Source of the DNA: Curtobacterium citreum
GTDB taxonomy: Bacteria; Actinomycetota; Actinomycetes; Actinomycetales; Microbacteriaceae
Reading direction: 5' to 3'
Assembly (NCBI RefSeq): GCF_006715175.1
Contig: NZ_VFMQ01000001.1
Location: 2,418,001-2,482,000 of the forward strand
Length of the DNA stretch: 64,000 nt
Positions 40,120 to 48,325 of the stretch are shown piece after piece; position 1 is the first letter of the stretch, and every line of letters starts with the position of its first letter. Position numbers and translations under genes: made by a program. Below the pieces are notes generated by a model that worked only from the letters and a program-made list of their open reading frames with translations, was not told where the DNA came from and did not search any database.

Positions 40120-41370
40120 TCAGGAGGCCACGGTGAGCGGTGGGAGCGGCCGGTCGGTGTCCGCGACCCGGGTCACCCGCGCGGCCAGCGAGCGGAGCGG
40201 CGTCGACAGGAGCAGCGCGTCGATGGCCCACCGTGCCGCGAGTCCGACCCGGCTGCGCGGGTAGGCGAACCGCACGACGCCGCTCGGGATGCCCTGCACG
40301 TCGTCGACGAGCGGACGCATCCAGTCGTCGAAGGCCGCCAGCGCCCGCTCGACCGACGCGGACGACGTGTCGTCACGGGCTGCGGTGTCGTCGAAGAGCT
40401 GGGCGGCCAGGGACGCGGCGAGGACGTAGCCGCTCGTCAGGGCGAGTGACGCCCCGCCGCCGCCCATCGGCGTGACGCACCACGCGGCGTCGCCGACCAG
40501 GGCGACACGCCCGCGCCGCCAGGACGGCATCCGGATCTGGGTCAGGCGGTCGACGTACAGGTCGTCGGTGGTGGCGAAGCCCGCGAGGACACGGTCGGTC
40601 TCCCACCCGACACCCTCGTACCGACGGGCGAGGGCCGCGACGACGGCCGATCGGTCCCGGCTGTCCACGTCGCCCAGGTCGTCCTGGTCGCCCTCGGCTG
40701 CGTACGCGAGGATCGCCCTCGTGGTGCCGTGCGGGTCCGGCCGGAGGTGCACCTGACGGCCGCCGACCGCCGTGTACCAGCGCCAGCGGTCGTCGTCGGA
40801 GGCGGTGCGCGGGATCGTGCCGAAGGCCATCGTGACGCCGAGGTCGCGGGGGTCGACGTCGTCCGGGGCGTTGAACACGAGGCTCCGCGTCGACGACCGG
40901 ACGCCCTCGGCGACGACGAGCAGGTCGGCGTCGAACCGGCGTCGGGCCGAGGTCGTCACGGTGACGGCGTCGTCGCGGTCGGTCACCGAGGTGATCGTGT
41001 CGCCGTACACGACCTCGACCCCGTCGGGCAGGTCGTCGAGCAGGATGCGGGCGAAGTCGCCGCGCAGCACCTCGAGTTCGGCGGTCGCGCCGTCCGGCCC
41101 GTCGCCCGGCAGTTCGGCCCGGACCGACCCGTCCTGGGTGACGAGCACCGTGCCCGTCTCGGTCGTGTTCGCCGCGCGGACGGCGTCGACGAGGCCCATC
41201 CGCTCGAGGACCTCGTGGGCGACGCCGCGGACGTCGACGTTCTGGCCGCCGTCGCGGAACGCCGGCGCACGTTCGATCACCGTGACGTCCCAACCGGTGC
41301 GGCGCAGCCACCAGGCCGCGGACAGACCTGCGATGCTCGCTCCGGAGATCACTGCGTGTGGTGCGGACAT
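40120..41370 (-). CDS. FAD-dependent aromatic hydroxylase-type monooxygenase
   Basis: A 416-residue group A flavoprotein monooxygenase (PHBH fold). GASIAGLSAAWWLRRTGWDVTVIER is the N-terminal FAD motif; GVRSSTR follows as the DG-type segment; GRVALVGDAAWCVTPMGGGGASLALTSGYVLA is the GD/GD motif near the C-terminus. Relatives hydroxylate aromatics, or inactivate antibiotics such as tetracycline and rifampicin. ATG at 41370. Divergent from the MarR gene across an 84-nt gap with an operator, so expression probably responds to a small ligand. Substrate unknown. Confidence 0.9.
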   Translation of the reverse strand: MSAPHAVISGASIAGLSAAWWLRRTGWDVTVIERAPAFRDGGQNVDVRGVAHEVLERMGLVDAVRAANTTETGTVLVTQDGSVRAELPGDGPDGATAELEVLRGDFARILLDDLPDGVEVVYGDTITSVTDRDDAVTVTTSARRRFDADLLVVAEGVRSSTRSLVFNAPDDVDPRDLGVTMAFGTIPRTASDDDRWRWYTAVGGRQVHLRPDPHGTTRAILAYAAEGDQDDLGDVDSRDRSAVVAALARRYEGVGWETDRVLAGFATTDDLYVDRLTQIRMPSWRRGRVALVGDAAWCVTPMGGGGASLALTSGYVLAASLAAQLFDDTAARDDTSSASVERALAAFDDWMRPLVDDVQGIPSGVVRFAYPRSRVGLAARWAIDALLLSTPLRSLAARVTRVADTDRPLPPLTVAS

Positions 41371-41421
41371 GTCCTGCTCCTCGTGTGCTGTCGTCGGGCG
41401 ACCGCTCGGTCGTCGTGCTTT

Positions 41422-41442
41422 ACAGTGAAGCGACTTGACTGT
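41422..41442. promoter_or_regulatory. MarR-type operator between monooxygenase and regulator
   Basis: ACAGTGAAG-CGA-CTTGACTGT is a 21-bp inverted repeat with one mismatch. It lies just ahead of the MarR ribosome binding site (GGAGG) and covers a possible plus-strand -10 (TACAGT). Position and size fit an autoregulatory MarR-dimer site controlling both divergent genes. Confidence 0.65.
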
Positions 41443-41454
41443 GGAGGAACCTGG

Positions 41455-41958
41455 ATGGACGTCGACCCGCTCGACACCGCGTGGACCGAGGTGGAGGTCG
41501 CGGTGATGCAGCGCCTGCGCGACTGGGCGGTGGCGTTCGACGAGCTGAACCGGCACCTCGGCGCCTGGGTCGACCTGACGCCGTCCGACGCCAACGCCCT
41601 CGGGCAGGTGCTCTGGGCCGAGCGGGCCGGCGAGCCGCTGTCGCCCGCCGAGCTGGCGCGGCGGATCGGGATGACCTCCGGGGCGACCTCGGTCCTGGTC
41701 GACCGGCTCGAGTCGGCAGGGCACGTCACCCGGCACCGGGAGAGCACCGACCGGCGGCGTGTGACGCTCCGGACGACCGAGACCGCACAGCGGGCGAACG
41801 CGGCGTTCCTCGGGTTCGCCGGGCAGGAGATCGCGTCGACGCTCCGCGGGTCGGCGCCGGACGAGACCCGGGCGGCGCTGGCGTTCCTCGACCGGATGAC
41901 GGAGGCGGCCACGACCGCGAACGCCCGACTGGCACGGCGCGGGCGCTCCGGCGGCTGA
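41455..41958 (+). CDS. MarR-family transcriptional regulator
   Basis: A 167-residue winged-helix regulator. The HTH reads PAELARRIGMTSGATSVLVDRLE, and the wing SAGHVTRHRESTDRRRVTLRTT carries the conserved DRR. Both termini are helical dimerisation segments. It is probably a ligand-released repressor of itself and of the divergent FAD monooxygenase. The ATG has GGAGGA 6 nt upstream. Confidence 0.93.
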   Translation: MDVDPLDTAWTEVEVAVMQRLRDWAVAFDELNRHLGAWVDLTPSDANALGQVLWAERAGEPLSPAELARRIGMTSGATSVLVDRLESAGHVTRHRESTDRRRVTLRTTETAQRANAAFLGFAGQEIASTLRGSAPDETRAALAFLDRMTEAATTANARLARRGRSGG

Positions 41959-41986
41959 GCGCGGCTGAGCCTCCACCTCCACGGTG

Positions 41987-42033
41987 GAGCAGAAGCTGTC
42001 GGGTCGGATCCGGATGTCCGACGTCTTCTGCTC
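41987..42033. terminator. Hairpin after marR
   Basis: 16-nt arms 41987-42002 and 42018-42033 (GAGCAGAAG with CTTCTGCTC and CCGAC) pair around a 15-nt loop. It follows the MarR stop by 28 nt. The remaining bases up to the tRNA at 42203 contain further short self-complementary runs of CGGAGCTC type but no gene that I can support. Confidence 0.6.
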
Positions 42034-42202
42034 AATCGACGAGCGACCGGAGACGCGCGACGCACGGGCAGCAGCGCGCAAGCAGCGCTCGGAGCTCGAA
42101 GCTCGGAGCTCCGAGCCCGGAGTCGACAGAGCCCGGCGGCGACACAGTCCGGGAACGACGGAACCCCCGCCGAGCCGGAGCTCGACGGGGGTTCGTGGTG
42201 TG

Positions 42203-42275
42203 TGACCCCAGCGGGATTCGAACCCGCGTTACCGCCGTGAGAGGGCGACGTACTAGGCCGCTGTACGATGGGGCC
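42203..42275 (-). tRNA. tRNA-Glu (CTC), copy without encoded CCA
   Basis: A complete cloverleaf on the minus strand: acceptor GGCCCCA with TGGGGTC, D-arm GTAC/GTAC, anticodon loop CTCTCAC with anticodon CTC, T-arm GCGGG-TTCGAAT-CCCGC, discriminator A. The 3' flank is CACAC, so CCA must be added after transcription. The body is identical to the copy at 42343. Confidence 0.95.
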
Positions 42276-42342
42276 GTGGTCTCCGCGGACGGAGCACACG
42301 TGTTGTCGGACACGGAGGCAAGGCACCGAAGTGACCTGCTCT

Positions 42343-42418
42343 TGGTGACCCCAGCGGGATTCGAACCCGCGTTACCGCCGTGAGAGGGCGACGTACTAGG
42401 CCGCTGTACGATGGGGCC
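42343..42418 (-). tRNA. tRNA-Glu (CTC), copy with encoded CCA
   Basis: Same cloverleaf and anticodon CTC as the downstream copy, but here discriminator A is followed by an encoded CCA. The two genes are 67 bp apart and likely share the promoter at 42435-42464. Confidence 0.95.
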
Positions 42419-42434
42419 GTTCCGACAACCCGAT

Positions 42435-42464
42435 AAGTATGGCACAGCAGCCGCGCACTGCCAA
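42435..42464 (-). promoter_or_regulatory. Promoter of the tRNA-Glu pair
   Basis: On the minus strand, TTGGCA (-35, 42459-42464) and ATACTT (-10, 42435-42440) stand 18 nt apart. The -10 lies 16 nt upstream of the tRNA 5' end, which suits a housekeeping sigma factor. Confidence 0.6.
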
Positions 42465-42547
42465 AACGAGGCGTGTCGCCCGGGTGTGCCGCGTCCGGAG
42501 CGGGCCGATCCGTGGATGGTGGGACGTGCCTCCAGGCCGGTGTCGGG

Positions 42548-43180
42548 TCAGACCTGCAGCACGTCGCCCGGCTGCAGCACCACGAGTTCCCCGTCGCCGA
42601 GCGCCTCGCGCTGGCGGCCCGTGTGCATCGCGAAGCCGACCGCGGAGAGCGTCGCCTCGTGGATCGGGTACGCACGGCGCGGTGCGACCGCGGCGATCCA
42701 GTCCATCATCTCGGCGACCTTGAGCCAGGGGGCGCCGACGGGTGCGGCGAGGACCTCGACCGGGACCCCCGGCACCGTGTAGGCGTCGCCCGGGTGGAAC
42801 AGCCGGCCGTCCACGAGCACGCCGGTGTTGTCGACGACGGGGACGGACGCGTGGATCACGTTGTGCCGCGTGCCGTGGAAGTCGAGGGTGAAGGGGCCGA
42901 CCTCGCGGTGGTCGCCGTCGGTGACCACGTCCACGGTGATCCCGGCGTCGGCGAGGACCGTGGCGACCCCGGGCGGTCCGAGGACGACCGCGTCCGGGTT
43001 GCGTGCGAGGATCCGGGCGACCTGCTCGGCCGTGACGTGGTCGGGGTGCTGGTGCGTGGCGACGACGGCCACGACCCCGGTGACCTCGACCGGCCGGCTG
43101 AACTCGCCGGGGTCGAGCACCAGGCGGGCGGCCCCGGACCGGACGACCTGGCAGGCGTGCTCGAGCTTGGTGACCTCCAC
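42548..43180 (-). CDS. MBL-fold metal-dependent hydrolase
   Basis: A 210-residue metallo-beta-lactamase-fold protein of the UlaG/YcbL-like group. ATHQHPDHV supplies the first His/Asp cluster (HxHxDH variant HQHPDH), FHGTRHNVIH and HPGDAY supply later ligands, and YPIHEATLS the last His. VTKLEHACQVV is the usual N-terminus. GTG start at 43180. A single gene between the tRNAs and the LacI-led unit; substrate unknown. Confidence 0.87.
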   Translation of the reverse strand: MEVTKLEHACQVVRSGAARLVLDPGEFSRPVEVTGVVAVVATHQHPDHVTAEQVARILARNPDAVVLGPPGVATVLADAGITVDVVTDGDHREVGPFTLDFHGTRHNVIHASVPVVDNTGVLVDGRLFHPGDAYTVPGVPVEVLAAPVGAPWLKVAEMMDWIAAVAPRRAYPIHEATLSAVGFAMHTGRQREALGDGELVVLQPGDVLQV

Positions 43181-43212
43181 GCCGGCGACCCTACGCCCGG
43201 GCGCGCCGAGCC

Positions 43213-43274
43213 GGGCGGGCCGGGCGGGCCGGGCGGGCCGGGCGGGCCGGGCCGGCGGCCGGGCCGGGCGGGCC
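43213..43274. repeat. GC-only tandem repeat
   Basis: Four exact copies of the 9-bp unit GGGCGGGCC (43213-43248) followed by degenerate copies up to 43274, all G and C. It sits upstream of the MBL-fold gene and may have arisen by slippage. Confidence 0.75.
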
Positions 43275-43277
43275 TCA

Positions 43278-43337
43278 GCACAACCAGAAGCACACCGTGC
43301 CACGGACTTCGACGGCGCGGCGTGCTTCCGGTTGTGC
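43278..43337. terminator. 24-bp hairpin after lacI-type gene
   Basis: Arms 43278-43301 and 43314-43337 (GCACAACC...GGTTGTGC) pair with only three wobbles around a 12-nt loop. It lies downstream of the LacI stop on the minus strand and probably ends the sugar-importer operon. Confidence 0.7.
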
Positions 43338-43399
43338 GGCAGCACGCCGCACCACGGACCGGCCCGCGCGATCGCGGCGCGCCGCCGCGCCCCCGCGCC

Positions 43400-44413
43400 C
43401 TACCGCCGCGGGGCCGCCGTCGACGTGCGCACCACGAGCTCCGCCGGCGCCGCGGGCAGCGGACCCGCCGAGCCACCGTCGACCTCGGCGAGCACGGCCC
43501 GTGCCGCCGCGCGGCCCTGCGCCTCCGGGTCCTGCGCCACGGTGGTCAGCCCGACGACCGCGCCGTACTCGTGGCCGTCGATGCCCATCACGGAGACGTC
43601 CCCCGGGACCGAGAGCCCGGCCCGCGACGCCGCGAGCAGCACCCCGAGCGCCATCTCGTCCGAGGCGCAGAACACCGCCGTGGGACGGTCCGTCGGGTCA
43701 CGGGCGAACAGGTCCGCGCCGGCTGCCACTCCCCCGGCGAACGAGAACCGTCCGTCGAGCAGCCGGTCCTCGCGGACGTCGAGGCCCCGAACGCGCATCG
43801 CGTCCGCGAACCCGTCCCGGCGCAGGTACGGCACGGCGACGTTCATGCCGTCCTCGTCCTGGCCGCCGAGGTACGCGACCTCGCGGTGGCCGAGCCCGGC
43901 GAGGTGCCCGATCGCGGTCTCGGTGACGGCGAGGTCGTCGACCCCGACGTTCCGGAGCCCGGGCGCGGGGCCCCCGATCACGATCATCGGGTGCCGGGTG
44001 AGCTCGAGCTCGGCGCGTTCGGTCTCGTCGAGCACGAGCGAGAGCAGCACGAGGCCGTCGACGCGGTGCCGGAGCATCGAGCGTCGGAACGCCCGACCCC
44101 GGTCGCCGCCGGGACCGCCGAGGTTGTAGAGCACGAGGTCGTACCCGGCGCGCCGCAGCTCCGCGTCGATCCCGCCGAGGGCCCGCACGTAGAACCAGCG
44201 GTCGATCACCGGGACGACCACGCCGACGGCCCGCTGCCGTCCCGTGGCGAGTCCGGCCGCCGCCGAGCTCGGCACGTACCCGAGCTCGTCGGCGACCCGC
44301 CGCACCTGGTCGATGGTGGCGTCCGCCACCGTCGGCATCCCCCGCAGCGCGCGGGACACGGTCGACTTGGACAGGCCCGTGACGGTCGCGATCTCCTGGA
44401 TCCCCATGGGCAT
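43400..44413 (-). CDS. LacI-family transcriptional regulator
   Basis: A 337-residue sugar-responsive repressor. The N-terminal HTH is GIQEIATVTGLSKSTVSRALRG with VADELGYVPSSAAAGLATGR as hinge helix, then a periplasmic-binding-like ligand domain (VGVVVPVIDRWFYVRALGG; DEMALGVLLAASRAGLSVPGDVSVMGIDG). ATG 44413 (MPMGIQE) or 44407. Last gene of the binding protein-permease operon, 13 nt after the small membrane protein gene. It very likely controls the operon through the palindromes at 48263 and perhaps 48326. Confidence 0.93.
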   Translation of the reverse strand: MPMGIQEIATVTGLSKSTVSRALRGMPTVADATIDQVRRVADELGYVPSSAAAGLATGRQRAVGVVVPVIDRWFYVRALGGIDAELRRAGYDLVLYNLGGPGGDRGRAFRRSMLRHRVDGLVLLSLVLDETERAELELTRHPMIVIGGPAPGLRNVGVDDLAVTETAIGHLAGLGHREVAYLGGQDEDGMNVAVPYLRRDGFADAMRVRGLDVREDRLLDGRFSFAGGVAAGADLFARDPTDRPTAVFCASDEMALGVLLAASRAGLSVPGDVSVMGIDGHEYGAVVGLTTVAQDPEAQGRAAARAVLAEVDGGSAGPLPAAPAELVVRTSTAAPRR

Positions 44414-44426
44414 GCCGGGAGGCCCG

Positions 44427-44819
44427 TCAGCCGTCGGCGCCGTGCGTCGCGTCCGCGACGGGCCGGGTGCGGACCGCGGCCGGCGACGCCGGTGCGGACA
44501 CGGACGCGGTCCGGCCCGGAGCGGCGCGGTCGACGCCGCTCCGGGAGGACCCGGGCCGGCCGCTCGCCGGTCCTGCCGCACCGATACCGTCGACGACCCC
44601 GGTCGCCGCCGCGTGCCGCCGGAGGACGGAGACCCGCCACCGGTCGAGCACCACCACGGCGAGCACGCAGACGAGCAGGGTCATCGCCCAGCCGAGCGCG
44701 GGGCGTCCGGTGACCTCGCAGAACACCGTGACGCCGAGGAACAGGACGCCGAAGGTGCCGGCGAAGCCGATCGCCTCCTCGATCCGGGCGGTGGGACGTG
44801 TGGGTCCTCGCTGTGCCAT
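44427..44819 (-). CDS. Small membrane protein in sugar importer operon, 130 residues
   Basis: A 130-residue protein with two hydrophobic segments (IGFAGTFGVLFLGVTVFCEV, about 17-36, and LGWAMTLLVCVLAVVVLDRW, about 42-61), then a Pro/Ala/Ser-rich, probably disordered cytoplasmic tail of about 65 residues. No family recognised. It is 7 nt after the inner permease stop and 13 nt before the LacI start, so it belongs to the operon. It could assist the importer or only be a hitchhiker. Confidence 0.65.
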   Translation of the reverse strand: MAQRGPTRPTARIEEAIGFAGTFGVLFLGVTVFCEVTGRPALGWAMTLLVCVLAVVVLDRWRVSVLRRHAAATGVVDGIGAAGPASGRPGSSRSGVDRAAPGRTASVSAPASPAAVRTRPVADATHGADG

Positions 44820-44826
44820 GACTCCG

Positions 44827-45729
44827 TCAGCCCTTCACGCCGCCGGCGGTGAGGCCGGCCACGATGCGTCGCTGGAACACGAGCACCAGGATGACGAGTG
44901 GGATCGTGACGATCGTGCCCGCCGCCATGACCGCCGTGTACGGCTCCTGGTGCGGCTGCGACCCGGCGAACGACGCGATCGCGACGGTGACCGGCTGGGT
45001 GGCGTCGGACGACAGCTGGGACGAGATGAGGTACTCGTTCCAGGACGAGATGAACGCCAGGATCGCGGTCGTGAACACGGCAGGGGCGGCGAGCGGCAGG
45101 ATGATCCGCCGGAACGCCGACACCCGGGTGCACCCGTCGATGCGGGCCGCCTCCTCGAGGTCCCACGGCATCTCGCGGAAGAACGACGCGAGGGTGTAGA
45201 CGGTCAGGGGCAGCACGAACGAGATGCTCGGCAGGATGAGCGCCTGGTAGGTGCCCATCCAGCCGATGTCCGTGAAGAGCTGGAACAGCGGCGAGATGAG
45301 CGCGACACCCGGGAACATCGACGCGGCGAGGATCGCGCCGGCGATGAGCGACTTGCCCTTGAACTCGAGCCGGGCCAGCGCGTACGCCGCACTCGTGCCG
45401 ACGAGCAGCGCGATGATCGTGACCACACCGCCGATAAGCAGGCTGTTGAGCAGCGCACGACCGAGGTGGTTGCCGAGCGCCGTCGAGAACGCCGTCGTGT
45501 AGTTGTCGAGCGTGACGTGCGTCGGCCACGGGGTGGCGTCGAACGTGAAGCCGACGTCCCGGAAGCTCGTGACGACCATCCAGTAGAACGGCAGCAGGCA
45601 CCACACGGCGATGACCACGGCCTGGATGCCGGTGCGGAGCCGCGGGCCGGTGTGCCGCTTGACCCTGACATCGCCGCGTGCGCCAGCACGTTCGGCGGGA
45701 ATGTGTAGCCGGTCTGCTGCGAGCGTCAC
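44827..45729 (-). CDS. Carbohydrate ABC transporter permease, MalG-type
   Basis: A 300-residue inner permease with six transmembrane segments. The EAA motif that contacts the ATPase reads EEAARIDGCTRVSAFRRIILPLAAP. The GTG start at 45729 overlaps the MalF-type stop (GTGA). With the partner permease it forms the membrane channel for a sugar; no ATPase gene is present here, so a shared ATPase (MsiK-like) encoded elsewhere is probable, as in many actinobacteria. Confidence 0.95.
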   Translation of the reverse strand: MTLAADRLHIPAERAGARGDVRVKRHTGPRLRTGIQAVVIAVWCLLPFYWMVVTSFRDVGFTFDATPWPTHVTLDNYTTAFSTALGNHLGRALLNSLLIGGVVTIIALLVGTSAAYALARLEFKGKSLIAGAILAASMFPGVALISPLFQLFTDIGWMGTYQALILPSISFVLPLTVYTLASFFREMPWDLEEAARIDGCTRVSAFRRIILPLAAPAVFTTAILAFISSWNEYLISSQLSSDATQPVTVAIASFAGSQPHQEPYTAVMAAGTIVTIPLVILVLVFQRRIVAGLTAGGVKG

Positions 45730-46748
45730 TTGAGTTCACCCTTCTGCTGGGCGGCCTGGGTCTGCACGACGTTCGCACCGAGGAACCGGACGAAGACGAA
45801 CGCGACGAGGAAGATCACCAGGAACGTGATGGTGGAGAGTGCCGAGGCGGAGTTGAAGCCCTGCCGGATCTGGTCGACGACCAGGATCGACAGCGTGGTC
45901 GTCGCGTTGCCCGAGCCACCACCGCCGCCCGTGAGGATCGCCGGCAGGTCGTACATGCGCAGCGCGTCGAGCACGCGGAACAGGACGGCGACCATGAGCG
46001 CGGGCTTGATGAGCGGCAGCGTGATGTTGACGAAGCGCTGCACGGTGGAGGCGCCGTCCATCTTCCCGGCCTCGTAGACCTCCTCCGGGATGAGCTGCAG
46101 CCCGGCGAGGATGAGGAGCGCCATGAACGGCGTCGTCTTCCAGGTGTCGGCGATGATGATCGCCCAGCGGGACGCCCACTCGCTCGAGGTCCACAGGATC
46201 TGCTGCCCGAGCACGTGGTTGAGCACGCCGTTCGCGTCGAAGATGAAGTACCAGAGCTTCGCGGTGACGGCGGTCGGGATGGCCCACGGCACCAGGATCG
46301 CGGCACGGACGAAGGCGCGGCCCTTGAAGTTGCGGTTCATGATGATCGCCATCCACACGCCGATGACGGTCTCGAGCGCGACGGTCACCACGGTGAAGAA
46401 GACCGTGTTGCCCATCGACACCCAGAACTGCGAGCCGAGGTTGCCGGGCGGGCAGGTGGTGTTGCCGCACTGCTGTGCGAGCCAGTGCACGTAGTTCGTG
46501 ACGCCGGCGAACCCCCCCTGCACGAACAGGCCGGTCGCCTTGTCGAGTCCGGCGTCGAGCTGGAACGACTGGATGACGGCGCTGACGACGGGGTAGCCGA
46601 TGACGATCGCGAGGAGCACGATCGTCGGGCCGATCAGGTACACGGCCCACCGGCCGTGCTCGGCGTTCAGTCCGCCCTTGCGCCGCTTCGGCGGCTCCAT
46701 CCCCTGTGGGTTCGGGATGGCGGCGGGGATCTCGGTTGCTGCGGACAC
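45726..46748 (-). CDS. Carbohydrate ABC transporter permease, MalF-type
   Basis: A 340-residue permease with six or seven transmembrane segments and the EAA loop YEAGKMDGASTVQRFVNITLPLIKPAL. The periplasmic loop has a GNTTCPPGN segment with two cysteines (QQCGNTTC). GTG at 46748 was chosen because AAGGAGG stands 8 nt upstream; an ATG 11 codons earlier lacks this. It precedes the MalG-type gene and follows the binding protein gene across a 109-nt gap with a hairpin. Confidence 0.95.
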   Translation of the reverse strand: MSAATEIPAAIPNPQGMEPPKRRKGGLNAEHGRWAVYLIGPTIVLLAIVIGYPVVSAVIQSFQLDAGLDKATGLFVQGGFAGVTNYVHWLAQQCGNTTCPPGNLGSQFWVSMGNTVFFTVVTVALETVIGVWMAIIMNRNFKGRAFVRAAILVPWAIPTAVTAKLWYFIFDANGVLNHVLGQQILWTSSEWASRWAIIIADTWKTTPFMALLILAGLQLIPEEVYEAGKMDGASTVQRFVNITLPLIKPALMVAVLFRVLDALRMYDLPAILTGGGGGSGNATTTLSILVVDQIRQGFNSASALSTITFLVIFLVAFVFVRFLGANVVQTQAAQQKGELK

Positions 46749-46787
46749 GTGGCGGCCTCCTTGCCGGGTGTCGGGACGCATGTGGGG

Positions 46788-46833
46788 GCGGACGGGAGGA
46801 TCGTGGCGGGACCGCCACGATCCTCCAGTCCGC
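46788..46833. terminator. Hairpin between binding-protein and permease genes (REP-like family, copy 7)
   Basis: 22-nt arms 46788-46809 and 46812-46833 pair with one mismatch around a two-base loop, GGACGGGAGGATCG with CGATCCTCCAGTCC. It lies inside the operon, between the binding protein stop and the MalF-type start. It could cause partial termination or stabilise the upstream message, which would give more binding protein than permease. Confidence 0.6.
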
Positions 46834-46857
46834 TGCGGCGTCAGCCGCGGGCCACGG

Positions 46858-48147
46858 TCAGTTGCTGTTGCCGCTGGTCGCGGTCTTGAGCGCGGCCTGC
46901 ATGTCCTTGACGGCCTCGTCGACGCTCTTCGAGCCCTTGAGCGCGGCGTAGGAGTTGTCCTGGATCGCCTTCGTCACGGCTGGGTAGAACGGCGTCACCG
47001 GACGCGGCTCGGCCGACTCGATCGACTTCAGCAGGGTGGGCAGGTACGGCAGCTTCGACGTGAGCTCGGAGTCGGTGTACAGGTCACCGACGACCGGGGC
47101 CAGCGAGCCCTGCGTCGCGAAGAACTTCTGCGTCTCGTTCGACTCCAGGAACTCGAGGAAGTCGTGCGCGGTCGCCTTGTGCTTCGAGTACACGCTGATC
47201 GCGGCGTTGTGCCCGCCGAGCGTCGAGGCGCCCGTACCGTCCTTGCCGGGGATCGGCGCGATGCCGAACGTGTCCTTCACCGTGCTCGACCCGTCGGTCT
47301 TCGCGAGGTTGTAGACGTACGGCCAGTTGCGCAGGAAGAGCAGCTTGCCGCTCTCGAACGCGGTGCGGCCCTGCTCCTCCTGGTAGGTGATCGCCTCGGC
47401 CGGGATGTTCCCGTCCTTGAACGCGTCGACCAGGTTCTGCAGACCGGCCTTCGCATCGGCCGTGTCGACGTCGGGCGAGCCGCTCTTGTTCAGGACCGAA
47501 CCACCGGAGCCGTTGATCGCCTCGGAGGCGTTCACGGTCAGGCCCTCGTACTTCGCGAACTGACCGGCGTAGCAGCCGATGCCGGCCTGCTTGGCGATGT
47601 CGCAGTCCTTCATCATCTCGGCCCACGTGGTCGGGGGCGTCTTGACGAGGTCCTTGCGGTAGTAGAGCAGCGCACCGTCGGAGGTCTGCGGTGCGGCGTA
47701 GAGCGTGTCGTTGTACGTCGCGGTCTTCACCGTGGACGGCAGGAGCTTCGAGGTGTCGATCTTCATCTTGCCGGTGAGCGGGGTCAACCAGCCCTTCGCG
47801 GCGAACTCCGCGGTCCAGACGACGTCGACGTCGACCACGTCGTAGTTCGCGTCCTTGGCCTGGAAGTGCTGCACGAGGTCGTCGTGCTGCTGGTCGGCCT
47901 GGTCGGACTGTTCCTTGAACGTGACCTTCTCGTCCGGGTGGGCGGCGTTCCACTTCTCGATCAGCGGGCGGACCACGTTCGAGTTGTCCTTGCCCTGCAC
48001 GTACGTGATCGGTCCCCGGCTGTCCTGGCCGTTCGAGGCGTCGTTCGAGCTGGCCGAGCCGCCGGACGAGCAGCCGGTGAGCACGAGGCCGATGACGGCG
48101 ACCCCGGCGACGGATGCGAAGCGCACCTTGGCGCGAGATTTCTGCAC
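46858..48147 (-). CDS. Carbohydrate ABC transporter substrate-binding lipoprotein
   Basis: A 429-residue extracytoplasmic binding protein anchored by lipid at Cys26 in LVLTGC. Residues from about 45 form the two-lobed family 1 solute-binding fold (VVRPLIEKWNAAHPDEKVTFKEQ, VDVVWTAEFAAKGWLTPL, YAAPQTSDGALLYYRKDL). The segment GIGCYAGQFAKYEGLTVNASEA resembles trehalose/maltose binding proteins of the LpqY/ThuE type, so a trehalose-like disaccharide is my best guess, unproven. GTG start with GGAGA 7 nt upstream. First gene of the importer operon. Confidence 0.93.
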   Translation of the reverse strand: MQKSRAKVRFASVAGVAVIGLVLTGCSSGGSASSNDASNGQDSRGPITYVQGKDNSNVVRPLIEKWNAAHPDEKVTFKEQSDQADQQHDDLVQHFQAKDANYDVVDVDVVWTAEFAAKGWLTPLTGKMKIDTSKLLPSTVKTATYNDTLYAAPQTSDGALLYYRKDLVKTPPTTWAEMMKDCDIAKQAGIGCYAGQFAKYEGLTVNASEAINGSGGSVLNKSGSPDVDTADAKAGLQNLVDAFKDGNIPAEAITYQEEQGRTAFESGKLLFLRNWPYVYNLAKTDGSSTVKDTFGIAPIPGKDGTGASTLGGHNAAISVYSKHKATAHDFLEFLESNETQKFFATQGSLAPVVGDLYTDSELTSKLPYLPTLLKSIESAEPRPVTPFYPAVTKAIQDNSYAALKGSKSVDEAVKDMQAALKTATSGNSN

Positions 48148-48236
48148 AGCGTTGTCTCCTCATCGAGATCACCAGGGGGCGTCGATCGGGTGCGACGTCG
48201 CGGCCTGGAGCAGGCGGCGCTGCCTGCTGGAGGAGG

Positions 48237-48266
48237 AAGCTACGCCCATCCAGAAGATCTTCGCAA
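48237..48266 (-). promoter_or_regulatory. Promoter of the sugar importer operon
   Basis: On the minus strand TTGCGA (-35, 48261-48266) and TAGCTT (-10, 48237-48242) are 18 nt apart. The -35 overlaps the GCAACCGGTTGC palindrome, so a bound repressor would block RNA polymerase. Confidence 0.5.
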
Positions 48267-48274
48267 CCGGTTGC
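48263..48274. promoter_or_regulatory. LacI-type operator 1
   Basis: GCAACCGGTTGC is a perfect 12-bp palindrome with the central CG typical of LacI-family sites. It overlaps the -35 of the importer promoter and adjoins a second perfect palindrome, GAAGATCTTC (48253-48262). The LacI gene at the end of the operon is the likely cognate regulator. Confidence 0.75.
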
Positions 48275-48325
48275 AAAAGGATCGTGACCTGCCTGTGATC
48301 TCCACCCGGTGGACGGTTTTCCCTG

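Noticed and set aside
43213..43274. CRISPR-like or minisatellite array
   Set aside because: The unit is 9 bp, pure G and C, with no spacers; it is a simple tandem repeat.
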